Translations under genes and position numbers: made by a program
In this document: in pieces, positions 33,151-44,498 of the stretch
Numbering within the stretch: the stretch's first letter is position 1
How the letters are laid out: every line of letters starts with the position of its first letter
From: Cryptomeria japonica
Taxonomy: Eukaryota > Streptophyta > Pinopsida > Cupressales > Cupressaceae
Length of the DNA stretch: 64,000 nt
Assembly (NCBI RefSeq): GCF_030272615.1
Contig: NC_081414.1
Location: 2,727,501-2,791,500, forward strand
Direction of reading: 5' to 3'
The notes under the pieces: model-generated
The model's database searches: none
The model's input: the letters and a program-made list of their open reading frames with translations, nothing else
Told to the model about the DNA's origin: nothing

Positions 33151-33253
33151 CAACCGGCGGTCAAGCCAAACCGGTTGACATCACCAATCCTATTGATCTC
33201 CAATCTGCAGATGAATCAAAGCTGCTCCAAAGCATAAAATTTGCACAGGAACG

Positions 33254-33258
33254 GTCGG
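33254..33258. other. Target-site duplication of element E, left copy
   Basis: GTCGG; the right copy at 51048-51052 is GTTGG. The single difference is C to T in a CpG. Confidence 0.88.
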
Positions 33259-34483
33259 TGTATACACTTAAAAATTGGCTATGAGCAATTAAATAAATAT
33301 TTTATATTTATTTAATAATTATTCATCTATTAAATAGTTAATTTGAAAAGATTAATTTATTTAATTCATTTTCATATCTATCTATTAATTAATATTTCAT
33401 TAATTAATTCATTATCCTATTCTTTCAAGTTAATTAAATATCTAATATTTAATTATCTTATTCCTCTAATTAATTAAATATCTAATATTTAATTATTCCT
33501 CTAACCAAGTTAATTAAATATCTAATATTTAATTATCTCCTCCAAACAATTAAATATCCAATATTTAATAGTTATTCTCATATTCTATAGTCTCAAATAT
33601 TAAATAATTTTTAAATTATTTAATCTCCCTTATCCAACTCACCCTCCATCTCCACTTCATCTTCCCTTTGCCAACTCATCAAACATGTGGCTAAAGAAAT
33701 TAATATTCCTTAAATATTAATTCATGATTTATCTTCAACCTCCAAACTTAATGAAAATTGTGTACGTACACATATTTCATAGCCATTTTCTATATTCTCT
33801 CCAACACCCCCTACATCTTAGGAAAGACTTGAGTCCACTTGTCCTACCATGCCTAAATCTTCTCCAATCATCCCTAGATTCCCTAAATCAGCAACCCAGT
33901 CAAGGTGAGATGAGTGACACTTGTCTTCTCCTTCCTCCTTTCTCTCAACCTTCACCTTTGCTCACAACCATTCAAATCTGCAGATCTAATTAAGACCATT
34001 GATCTGAGCCACATCATCTTATCCTCTCAAAGTCTATAAAATAAAGAGCTTCAGTTGAGAGAGAGAGAGAGAGACTTCAAGAGACTTCAAGTGCATTTTT
34101 GCAAGCTAATCTTATGCATCCGTGAGTTTTTGAAGCAAATAGCAAATATCATTTTAGCAATATAATCATATAGTATCATTTAGTATAATCATGTAGCTTT
34201 GCATATCATACTATCAGTTAACTATAAGTTATCATTTCATTCTTCATATGCCATCTTGGAAGCCAACAATGCATTGTCTGAGAGCACACCATCTGCAACC
34301 AAGAACAGTGGAGTTAGGACACAATGAGACATAAGCCATGAAGGTAAAATAATGATTTATTTTGGTATATATTTCATGTAGTTTCATTGGTGGATTTTGG
34401 ATTTCCTGTATGCATTTCCATTGTATTTTGTGAAACTAACTTATTAAAGGTAACATTCTAAGGATGAAATTCAAGCTCACACA
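33259..34483 (+). repeat. 5' LTR of element E
   Basis: TGTATACACTTAAAAATTGG to CTCACACA. U3 is rich in TTAATTAAATATCTAATATT units. TATA box TCTATAAAAT at about 34036, followed by a (GA)n run that is longer than in the 3' LTR. Confidence 0.93.
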
Positions 34484-34486
34484 TTT

Positions 34487-34504
34487 TGGCACCCACCGTG
34501 GGGC
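34487..34504 (+). other. Primer-binding site of element E
   Basis: TGGCACCCACCGTGGGGC three bases after the LTR. The tRNA is not assigned. The G element has TGGCACGCCTGGTGGAAC at the same place. Confidence 0.75.
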
Positions 34505-34589
34505 TGGACCTCGCATATACTTTTAAAAATCTTGAAAAAAATAAAATTAACATATTTGTAATGCAGATTCATGCATATGCCAATTTTGA

Positions 34590-34890
34590 TAGCTTTTTGC
34601 ATTGTAGGTTAGCACTTTTGCATCATAAGTTAGCGCATATGTCATATAGGTTAGCGCTTTTGTCAGAAAATCAACGCTTTTGCACAATAGGTTAGCGCAT
34701 ATGTCATGCAAGTTAGCACTTTTGTCAGAAAATCAGCGCTTTCGCACAATAGGTTAGTGCATATGTCATACAGGTTAGCGCTTTTGTCTAAAGATTAGCA
34801 CTTTGTAACGCAAGTTAGTGCTTTTCTAATGAAGGTTAGCACGTGTGTAACGCAGGTTAGCGCTTATTGAATCACAGGATAGCACATTTG
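34590..34890. repeat. Short-motif array, 5' side of element E
   Basis: At least ten copies of GTTAGCGC followed by TTTTGTC or ATATGTCAT, with point variants (GTTAGCAC, ATCAGCGC), every 20-35 bp. The complementary motif (AAAAGCGCTAAC, CATATGCGCTAA) forms an array at 49100-49335 near the other end of E. Confidence 0.82.
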
Positions 34891-35039
34891 GCAAAAAGTT
34901 TGTAACTGATTTGAAATTAGGCTTGTGGAAGCCCACCTAAGGTTTTGAATTTTCACTAACTTCTTTTTTATTGCAGGTTTCTAACAGTTTCTTGCAGATT
35001 TGGAGGAGTTAAGTTAGGATTTAGTGATTTCTTTTCTAG

Positions 35040-35520
35040 CTTTTTCAAAGTTGGTTAAAAAGAACTCATATTTCCTTTTGGGTAAAAAGAACTTCATTTT
35101 TCAATTTGGTGTTCTAAAAAGTACCTCACTTATTTTGGGGCTCTAAAAATAATCACATTTGCAAAGTAAAAAGAACAACAAATCAAACTTTTACTTTCCT
35201 GCAAAGTTAGGACATTCACACTTCAAATCTTGGGCTCTAAAAAAAAAAAAACAACAAACCTTTTATTTTCTTGCAAAGGTAAAAAGCACAGTCAATCTTA
35301 TATTTTGCAAGTTAAAAAGAACAATCAACTTGTCCATTCTTACAAAGCAAGTTACTTTTTGCAACGATTTTCATTTTTGTTGACCAGGATTTCCAATTCC
35401 TAGTTTAGAAAATCATTTGCTATGTGGAGCTAAAATAAACACCATGCTTGTTGGAGCAACATCTCCAAATAGGACTTAGCCAACAAATTGCTTTGAAAAA
35501 GTTAAAAAGAACACTTGTAT
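35040..35520. repeat. Interspersed (G/C)TTAAAAAGAAC motifs in the leader of element E
   Basis: About ten occurrences of (TT/GT/CT)AAAAAG(A/T)AC separated by 20-60 bp, for example near 35056, 35081, 35114, 35167, 35314 and 35499. Purpose unknown. Confidence 0.6.
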
Positions 35521-35754
35521 TCCATGTCTCGAAAGTGGTAGGAATATGCTCTCCCCTTAATTGAGTGATCAAAAAGCCAAATCCACTCTTTTATGCTTTC
35601 TTTACTTTCAAGAAATTAATCCAGTAGAGGGCCTGCCTTCCTGAGCTGATTTGATGGGGCCAGTGAGAGGGGAACGACCTAAAGTGGAAACAGGCTAATA
35701 CCGAGTCCTTCCAATCCCAAAATAAATCATGCTTGTAACGAAAGTTCAAAACAA

Positions 35755-36160
35755 CATGTGCTGATAAGTTCATACCGACACTATATTTCCCCATAAACCC
35801 TATGGAGTGTAACCTCTATAGGCTGGGAACCTTCTGTATTTATAGAGTTGAAAGTGTCGCATGTATGGCCACATGACTGGAAGCCTTTACTAAAAACTAT
35901 TTGTACTATTTGCCAAAAACCTTCTAGTTGTTGGCGCAAGAGGTCGGACCTCTGAAGCAACTCACACACATACGGTTCCTAGTAGAGATATAAAGTTTGC
36001 CATGAGGAGATTTCATGGAAACTGGTGCTTGGCTGCCCCAAAGAAGTGAGTGTCGAGGGTGGAGCCAGTGGGGTCAAGCATCTAAATATCCGCTTTGAAA
36101 AACGTAGCCTTGGGGGAAACTCCATGTGAGATTCAACAACTATTGTCTCAGCCTGCCATA
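35755..36160 (+). other. Conserved noncoding leader block of element E
   Basis: About 405 nt align collinearly with the leader of G (57635-58070, minus strand). Shared blocks include GTGCTGAT(A/T)AGTTCATAC, GACACTAT, AGAGGTC(G/A)GACCTCTG-like text, GGAGCCAGTGGGGTCAAGCA, TATCCGCTTTGAA and CAACAACTATTGTCT. No open frame is shared. GGGGGAAAC(T/C)CC could form a small hairpin. It lies between primer site and gag, where packaging or translation signals would be. Confidence 0.75.
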
Positions 36161-37022
36161 GGGATGTGTACTTGCTTGTGCATTTTATTTATTAAACATT
36201 GTGTCTTCTATGTCTGTAACATGTTCCAAATGGTCAAAAATTGAAGAATATTATCATCTACAAGTGATCAAAAATCAACAAATTTCTGAAAAAGTGTGAT
36301 CAAAAGGATAAAACAAAAAAACATTCCAACACTTGAAGCACCAACTCAAAATCAAAGTACCAAAAACATCAAAATATCAAAATAATCCTTGAAGTAGGTT
36401 TGTCTCTAAACCACCACGTATTTTCAAGATAGCTCAAAACAACTAGGTTGCTAATCCTATAGGTTATTTCCAAAAGGTTGTATAAACATCAACATTAAGC
36501 AAACTATTGATTCAAACATCTTAAGTGCAAAAATCAACATCCTTGTCAAGACTCTCATCAGGATAATCAAATCCTCTATCACGAAGCTTGATCAATCTAT
36601 ACTAGGTTCCTAATCTTGGATATATCTTTCCTATTTTGAACCTAGGTTACATCGAACCCAAAATTGCACCAACATTGGAATCAAACTTGTAAACTGTCAA
36701 ATGCTTATATGACTTTTAAGTATCACCTTAAGAAAAGAAAACCCAGTTACAAAGCTACTCAGAAGAGAATAAGATTCTTGTATATCAATCGTAAGATCTT
36801 ACTGAAACATAGGACATTCCTACATTGTTTTCATCACTACTTACGTGGTTGCGGTACAGAATTTGATGGTGAAACTCTACAAAGACGTGCTTTTCAACAA
36901 AGAGATGCTTTATCCCAATGAACAAACAATAGTGGTAAGATCAATAAAGCATATCTTCCTAAACCAATAATTACTTATTGACCTTGTCCTTGGGAATTTT
37001 TTGACAACTTTGAGATAAACAC
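36161..37022 (+). other. Leader of element E upstream of gag
   Basis: AT-rich, no domain found. A small open frame at 36664-36921 shows no recognisable motif. Confidence 0.5.
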
Positions 37023-38854
37023 ATGCCAGTTTGGACTAGAGCCCAATACGAACAACTTAGAAAACAACAACAAATGGAGGAAGAAGATACCACTTTTGGA
37101 TTTACCGCTATCGATGAAGAAGCTGTCAATAGCATGATTAGAGACCTTGAACAAGATTTCAAATTTGATAGGCTAATGGAAAAATTATTGAAAAAACAAA
37201 AAGAGAAATATCTCTTGATATTGGCAAAATCTGGAGCTAAACTACCACAAGACTTTAATATAGAAAGATTAAAACAAGATGCGGAAACAAGTAACACCCA
37301 AAACACAGATGAGCAAAACAATGAAGATATGAACAAAGAAAGTAGCGAAGAAACAAGGAAAGAAAGGGATGACAAAAGAAAAGAATGTAATGATAAAAGA
37401 AGCAATGTGGATAATCCATTTTCAAACTTTACTCAACAAATACAAACTCTACAACAGCAGATACAAGACATGCAAAATGGGACAAGTTCCAAGAAGTATT
37501 CATTAGAAGACATATGTCCATATCCCTTTGATAAAAAGCTAAATATGATACCATTTCCGCAACATTGCGAGATTCCTAAATATGACAAATACGATGGAAG
37601 ATCTGATCCTCAAGATCACATTAGGGAGTTTTGTACTATGAGCATGGAATTTGCTCATGATGAGACTTACCTTATGCATCTTTTTCCTAGGAGTTTAAAT
37701 GGGCAATCAATGGAATGGTTTTCAAGATTACCATCTGGAATCAAATCCTTTGAAGAACTTGTGAATAGGTTTATTTCACAATATTCCTACAATATAAGGA
37801 ATGAAATAACAATGCTAGATCTTTTCAATGTTAAACAAAAGAATGGTGAATCCTTTATGATCTTTTTACAACGATGGAAATGTGTGTTTAATAGGTATCC
37901 CCGGGATGTACCTGATCAAGAAAAAATGGGCATATTCATTAATAATCTTATCAGTGAAATGAGTTATCGACTAAGGATGCAATGTCCTCCCTCTTTTGCC
38001 AAAATGATTGAAAATGGTCTAAAAATAGAGAACGCAATGTTAAAGAAAGGAGAACTAAAACTTTACAATAATTCATACAATAGCAACAACAACAACAACA
38101 ATGATAAACCCAAGTTCTGGTCAAAGAATAGGAATGTCAGCAATGAAGGAAATGATGATAACAATACTGCAAAACAACAACAACCAATTTTCAATCTATC
38201 AAGTCTAATCCCAAGTAACAACAATCTGGAAAACAAGAAAGTCAAGTCCTTTTTCTCTAATCCTCAGAGAAAATTCACAAATATTGGAGAATCTTTAGAA
38301 TCAGCTCTAAAAACTTTGCTTGCTAACAAATTGATTATTTTACCCGAAGCAAGAATTATGAACTACCAGTTAAGCCAAACTGGTGGAATGACAATCATTT
38401 TTGCAATTATCATCAGAATAAAGGACACCTAACAAATGATTGTCAAAGATTGAAACACATTATCCAAGATCTAATTGATAATGGAACCATTATGGTGGAT
38501 AGCCATAAGACAAATGAATCACACTTGGCTTTTAAAACTCCACTTCCAAACTATGATAAAGGTGAATCATCCCAATTGGAAAATGATAAAGGGAAAGCCA
38601 AAGTGAATTACGCTTATACATACGATGATGTAGTAAATGTGATAATTGTTAACGAAAATTCATCTTCAGAACCAATCAACGTTATCACAAGAAGCAAAGC
38701 AAAGGTTACCTTTCCAGGTATAGTAAAAGACTCAACATCCACATCACAACAATACAATTTAGTAGAGCAATTACAACAAATACCAGCTCAAATGTCAATT
38801 TTGAACTTCTCAAGATTTCACCTATGCATAAGGAAATTTTGGAGAAAGATTTAG
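37023..38854 (+). pseudogene. gag: gag of element E (capsid and zinc-knuckle-like motif)
   Basis: Starts MPVWTRAQYEQLRKQQQ at 37023 and runs 445 codons in frame 3. The N-terminal matrix-like part is acidic and helical, with a Gln-rich coil (FTQQIQTLQQQIQDMQ). The capsid begins near 37500 (EDICPYPFDKKLN, FPQHCEIPKYDKYDGRSDPQDHIREF) and continues through MEWFSRLPSGIKSFEELVNRF and FLQRWKCVFNRYP. An Asn-rich stretch follows. A one-base shift near 38355 leads to frame 2, which codes PNWWNDNHFCNYHQNKGH with a CX2HX4HX4C knuckle, the form seen in Tat elements, then a Ser/Thr linker to 38854. Same organisation as gag of G. Confidence 0.88.
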
Positions 38855-41300
38855 TGGAAACAACGGTATCAAAGGATATGGATATAGATTAGTTCCAAAA
38901 CATGGTAGGACATCTTATAGCTCCTCATTGCTTATCATTTTCTGAAAATGATGATGCCTCCTTACAACATCCTCACAATGCTCCTTTACATGTTGAAGTC
39001 TCCATTAATAAAACTCATGTCAAATGTGTACTCATAGATGGAGGAGCTGGTTTAAACATTTGTGCATTAAGTTTGATAAAAGCTTTGGGGTATTCAAAGA
39101 ATGCAGTGGACCCGAAAAAGAAAATAACCATCAAGGCTTACGATGAAGCAGAACGTTCTTCTAAAGGAACTGTTATGCTACCAATAAGGATAGGACCTAT
39201 GGAAAAGGATACATTGTGTCAAGTTTTAGACTTAAATCTCTCCTACAACATTCTTCTGGGAAGACCCTGGATTCACAAGATGCAAGCAGTTCCTTCTACA
39301 TATCATCAATGTGTAAAATTTCCTCATAAAGGAAAAGAAATCACTATAATTGCAGATTCCAGTCAATATTGCAACAATTTGAAGCCAACACAAGATACCA
39401 TAGTTCCACATAACAAAGAATCAGTACATCCTACCAAGAAAATTCAAGCAAAGTTATGGGAAACTTTTGAAGAAAAGCTCAAGTTAAATGATGAAGGAAT
39501 GGGAAAATACTCTTTGAATAATTTTCCACTTTCCCCTAAGTCATATGGAAAACCTACAGATATTCAATCAAAATCATCAGAAAAATCAAAACATATGTTT
39601 AAGGGAACCTTTGTTAGTGCTGGAACTCTTGAGGAAGAAAATGAAGACAAGGACATTCTTGGTTGGTTATACAAAGATGAAGATAAAACCATAGCAACAG
39701 TAGCAGAAGTCAATATTCCCATAAAACAATATGGCAAAGGATATGAAATCATGCGAAAGATGGGATATGAAGGGAAAGGACCAATTGGTAAGCAACATCA
39801 AGGTATTTCAGAACCTATTTGTCCACATTCACAATCAACAGAAGATAAATCTAGGTTAGGATATCTGAAGTCTAATCAAAAGCAACACAATACTCAACAA
39901 CAAAAATGGAGAAAGAAATCAGTTTCTCAAGGACACAATTGGCAAGAAAAGCTACATCAAGCAGCCAAAACAGTAGCCAATAAGCAAAAGAAGCAAGAAG
40001 ATCATGAAAAGAAAGAAGAAGAGACTACTATCAAAGGTGAAGAAAAATCTTGTCCACAAGTTCTGAAAATACAAACAAAAGAAAAATCTGAACAGAATAT
40101 TCTAGAAGCAGTAAAAATAGAAATGACACAAATCAGAGAACTTTTTGCACCATATGACATTCCAGTATGGTATAGTGGAGTAATCTTAGATCAGAATTCA
40201 GAAACTTATTCCAATGAGTATGAATGGGGACCAGATGCTTTATCTACTACATCAAGTAATGAACACAATGAAGATCAAGCAGCCATTACAAAAGAAGACT
40301 TGTCCATTACGGAACAAAAGATAAAATTAGAAAAGAGATAAGAGAAACTCAAAATTCAGAGAAAAGAGGCGTATGCAAAAAGAAAAGAGAATGACAAAAA
40401 CAACGATACAATGCCTCAAGATGTGCAAACAAGAATCAGATATGCAAGAACTATAGAAGAAATAAAAGATAGTCAAGTTGAATTAACTATTAGTCCAAAA
40501 GAAGATGAGTTTGAAAGGAGACAAAAACTGTTAAAAGAATCCTCTTTAACATGTACACAAGTCTAAAAACTTCAAACTGCAAATGGAGTCAATCAAGAAG
40601 AAATTTGCAATACCAAAGACGTGTGTGTTGATATAATCCATTCATTTAAGGGACAAACGTCAATTGAAGAACCACTTGAGTGTGAACTACAAAATGCTAA
40701 TATTAATCTTGTTAAGACTAATTTGGAAATTCTTGAGAGAGACAATCCTCAAAAATATTCAATCTATGACAATACCTATTCTACGATAAATTATGATCAT
40801 TATGTCATGAACGTTGAAACACCTAATGATGACAGTGATTATGATTTACCCCTTCTTCATCTTGAACTAATTGATTGGGATAATTTAGACAACCCTGAAC
40901 TAAATGTCTTTTCCAATGATCATGACTTAGCTGTGTACCTTAATGCTATTGAACCCATCCCACCTAAGATATCTTCTACTACAGATTCAAGTAAAGTTTT
41001 TCATAGTCAGGAAAATGCCAAACTTTTCAGTCAAAAAAGTGAAACAAAACAAGGAAAGAGACCTATTGTTGAAAACCATTTCATGGCAACATTAGATCAA
41101 TCAAAAGAGAAAATAAAGGGCATATCTAATGATGAAAACTTCCTTGAGGCATCATAAGATGGAAAGTTTGACATTTTTCCTACATATTTTCAAGAAAGAT
41201 TTGCTATCCTGATAGAACCAACAGAAGCAATAAACATTGATACATCAAAGGATCCTAAAATACTTCATTTTGCTACCTCAATATCAAAAAAAGAGAGGAA
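38855..41300 (+). pseudogene. Protease, G-patch and acidic linker of element E
   Basis: Frame 1 throughout. The protease core has its active site VLIDGGAGLNIC (Asp codon 39037-39039) and the later strand YNILLGRPWIHKM, both intact. About 240 residues further, 39715-39870 encodes QYGKGYEIMRKMGYEGKGPI with HQGISEPI and RLGY, a nearly complete G-patch. The rest is a Lys/Glu-rich linker with conserved islands (NEYEWGPDALS; LLHLELIDWDNLDN) reaching RT. Stops at 38890 (TAG), 40339 (TAA), 40564 (TAA) and 41155 (TAA) break it. G shows the same order with lower conservation. Confidence 0.85.
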
Positions 41301-41307
41301 AGAATAC

Positions 41308-42051
41308 ATGGAATTCTTTAAGCAACGACAAATAAATTTTTCTTGGTCTTATGCAGATATGCCAGGGCTAAACCCAGATCTTATCATGCATCATCTTAAT
41401 GTGGATTTAAAAGCAAAACCTGTTAAGCAGAAGCTAAGAAAGATGCACCCACATATTGCTCTCCTTGTCAAAACTGAGCTCAAGAAATTATTAGAAGTGG
41501 GATTCATAAGACCAGATGCTTATCCAGAATGGGTTTCAAGTATTGTACCAGTATCAAAATTAGATAAGAGCATAAGAATCTGCACAGATTTCAGAGATCT
41601 GAATAAAGCATGTCCAAAAGATGATTTCCCACTACCAAACATTGATATCATAGTAGAGTTGTCAGCAGGGCATGAGATGTTTTCATTAATGGATGGCTTC
41701 TCAAGATATAATCAAATAAGAATCGCACCTGAAGATCAAGAGAAGCCAGCTTTCACCTATGCATGGGGAACATACTATTGGAATGTTATGCCATTTGGGC
41801 TTAAGAATGCAAGAGCGACTTATCAAAGGGCTATGACGACAATTTTCCATGACATGATGCATACATTTATGGAAGATTATGTCGATGACATACTTGCAAA
41901 ATCTCACACAAGAAAAAAACATTTGAACATTTTAAGCAAGATTTTTGACAGGCTGGAAAGATATCAATTGAGATTAAATCCAAAGAAATGTGCATTTAGG
42001 GTAACCTCTGGAAAACTCCTTGGGTACATTATATCAGCTCGTGGCATTTAA
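41308..42051 (+). pseudogene. Reverse transcriptase of element E
   Basis: An uninterrupted 247-codon segment: FSWSYADMPGLNPDLIMHH, KQKLRKMHPHIALLVKTEL, RICTDFRDLNKACPKDDFPL, SLMDGFSRYNQIRIAPED, MPFGLKNARATYQRAM and YVDD at 41878-41889, then LNPKKCAFRVTSGKLLGYI. All catalytic Asp are present. It ends at a TAA (42049) where the homologue continues with an acidic residue. Frame 1, continuous with the upstream linker. Confidence 0.93.
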
Positions 42052-42729
42052 GTTGATCCTAGAAACATTAAAGCTATCATGGAGATGGAATCACCTAAGA
42101 ACATAAGTCAATTGTCATCTTTACAAGGAAGGTTGCAATCAATCAGGAGATTTGTGTCCCAATTGGCCGATAGATGTCTTCCCTTTACCCATCTTCTACA
42201 TAAAAATGTTCCATTCAAATGGGATCTAACATGTGAAGAAGCTTTCTTGCAAATAAAAGAATATCTTATGAGTCCTCCAGTACTGATATCACCAACCAAA
42301 GGGAAACCCTTGTTACTCTATGTCTCAGCAACAAGTGTATCATTAGGCACTCTCCTAGCTCAGCACGATGATGAAGGAAAAGAAAGAGTAGTTTATTATA
42401 TCGGCAGAACACTTGTTGGATATGAGTTAAATTATTCATCAATTGAAAAGATATGTCTGGCAGTTGTATTTACAACTCAGAAGCTACGACATTATATGCT
42501 GATTCATTCTATAAAACTAATAGCAAAGATAGATCCTCTCAAATATTTATTGAGTAAGTCAACATTAACAGGGAGACTAGCCAAATGGGTTATGATACTA
42601 AGTGAATTTGACATAGAATATGTTGACCGGAAAGCCATCAAGGGACAAGTCATTGCTGATCAATTAGTTGATGCACCTCTACAAAATGACATGCCTTTGC
42701 AAATCGAATTTCCTGATGCAGATATCTTG
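42052..42729 (+). pseudogene. Native RNase H of element E, active site degenerate
   Basis: The connection domain (SSLQGRLQSIRRFVSQLADR, PFTHLLHKNVPFKWD) leads into YVSATSVSLGTLLAQHDDEG, where the catalytic DAS motif has become SATS. GYELNYSSIEKICLAVVF and KLRHYMLIHSIKLIAK keep the fold. The open frame runs on without a stop into the second RNase H. Confidence 0.87.
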
Positions 42730-43145
42730 ACAATAAGTACAAACTTTTGGGAATTGTACTTTGATGGTTCTTATACTGAATATGGATCAGGTGCAGGAAT
42801 ATTTTTTATCACACCTCAAGGACATACAATTCCGAAATCATATAGACTAAGATTTCCATGCACCAATAATACTGCAGAGTATGAAGCATTGGCTATAGGG
42901 CTCAAAATGGCCATTGAATGGAATGTCAAAGAACTGCATGTCTATGGTGATTCACAACTTGTCATTAATCAAATAAATAATGAATATCAAACAAAGGATG
43001 ATAAGCTTATGCCGTACAAATAGCTAGTGGAAGAATTTAAAGGACATTTTAAAGAAAACACATTCACCCAGATTCCCAGAAATGAAAATAAAGCAGCAGA
43101 TGCAATGGCTACAATAGCATCTCTCTTGCAAAATAAAGAGAATCA
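42730..43145 (+). pseudogene. Archaeal-type RNase H of element E, catalytic residues intact
   Basis: FWELYFDGSYTEYGSGAGIF, NTAEYEALAIGLKMAIEW, VYGDSQLVINQ and NENKAADAMATIA supply the Asp, Glu, Asp and Asp residues of a working RNase H. It follows the degenerate native RNase H in the same frame, so this domain presumably removed RNA from the cDNA. One TAG at 43021 interrupts it. Confidence 0.92.
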
Positions 43146-44498
43146 ACAATGTTACGAGTTTCTTGTGGAAGATATCTTAACCCCTACCATTCAATCCCAA
43201 CATACCTATCGAATTTGCCATATATCAGGAACCAGTCAATCCTTATACGATCAAACCTACCAATATTTAAAAGATCATATCCTTCCTATGGAATTATCTC
43301 GTAATCAACAAAGAAACTTTATCCATCAATCCTCTCGCTATACCATTATTTTTGATATCCTATATAGGCATGGTCTAGATGGTACGTTATTGAGATGTCT
43401 AGAAAAAGATGAATCTGAATGAGTTCTTAATAACATTCATGCGGGTATTTGTGGTACACACTCAAGTGGTTTAACATTGGCTAAGAAACTTATTCGTATG
43501 GGTTACTTTTGGCCTACTATGGAAAGAGACTCATTCACCTATGCTAAAAAGCGTAAACAATGTCAAATTCATGGAAATCTAATTCATGCACCAGCACAAG
43601 AGTTATATCCTATGACAGGGTCATGGCCATTTTCATAATGGGGCCTGGATTTGGTAGGAAAGATCAATCCCTCATCTTCTAATGGCCATAAATTCATTCT
43701 AGTTGCTACTGAATATTTTACTAAGTGGATTGAAGCAGTGCCTTTAACAACAGTGACGGGAAAACAAATATCATCATTCATCTTGAATTACATAATCTGT
43801 CGCTATGGAGTTCCTATGACCATTATCACTGATAATGGAAGACCATTCAAAAATCAAGATGTAAAATAGCTATGTGAAAATTTCATATCCAACATAGGTT
43901 CTCTACTCCATATTATCCACAAGGTAATGGTCAAGCTGAGGCATCAAACAAAACTATTTTAAAAATCTTGAAGAAAACAGTCAATGAAGCTAGAAAAGAT
44001 TGGCACATTCAGCTAAATCCTGCTCTTTAGGCATATCGAACTAGTGTCCGCACTCCAACAGGGGCAACTCCATATTTTTTGGTCTATGGATCATAAGCGA
44101 TATTACCTATAGAAGTAGAGATACCTTCTCTACAAGTATCCTTGCATGGTCTTATACCAGAAGAAGAACAAAGAGTCTCTCAACTCCAGGAACTAGAACT
44201 GATTCAGGAACATCGCCAAAATGCAATAGACCATTTAAAAGTATATCAACAAAGAATGGCAAGAAGCTATAACCACAGAGTCAAGCCGCGCATTTTCCAG
44301 ATTGGAGATATAGTTTTAAGGGAGAATCCGAGAAATCAGCAAGATCGGGAAAAGAAGGGCAAATTTGAACCAAATTGGCTAGGACCTTTTGTCATAGTAG
44401 CAACATATGGATCAGGAGCATACAAATTATCTACCCCAGAAGGTGATTGGTTTGATGAACCTATCAATTCTATCCATCTCAAGAAGTTCTATGCTTGA
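43146..44498 (+). pseudogene. Integrase of element E, DDE triad intact
   Basis: A helical linker and zinc-binding domain (AGICGTHSSGLTLAKKLI near 43440, then CQIHG) precede the core. D1 lies in WGLDLVGK (codon 43648-43650), D2 in IITDNGRPF (43831-43833) and E in GQAEASNK (43938-43940). Stops at 43420 (TGA), 43636 (TAA) and 43867 (TAG), and a frame change from 1 to 3 soon after, disrupt it. The C-terminal domain (FQIGDIVLRENPRNQQ, KFEPNWLGPFVIVATYGS) is open to the end at 44498 and carries no chromodomain. Confidence 0.9.

Larger units (their letters stand above)
30779..33258 (+). pseudogene. Giant ORF of element F, first part (unknown protein, Lys/Glu-rich)
   Basis: An ATG at 30779 starts frame 2 (MAFASHSSPSAPVDS). 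The N-terminal third is a globular-looking region (about 30890-31580) with motifs LVKYACMVIGYRVFYAS, AVAVNVTYRMI and FRFGHLLVNLFFYFQ. A frameshift near 31590 moves to frame 1; a Ser/Pro/Lys linker follows, then a second helical segment (YNYLDNKWRIAIEKEWEIR near 32370). Next comes a Lys/Glu repeat (32740-33150) and, after another frameshift near 33015, a tail reaching 33258, where element E inserted. Stops in frame are TAG, TGA and a TAATAA. With the part beyond E it would be about 1,080 residues. I do not recognise the family. It takes the place of pol or of the env-like ORF of SIRE elements. Confidence 0.7.

Noticed and set aside
32600-33153. Long Ser/Phe/Leu-rich frames on the minus strand
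   Set aside because: Antisense shadows of the Lys/Glu repeat of the F giant ORF.
35591-35969. Minus-strand small ORFs in the E leader block
   Set aside because: The counterpart block in G has no matching frame, so the conservation is not protein-coding.
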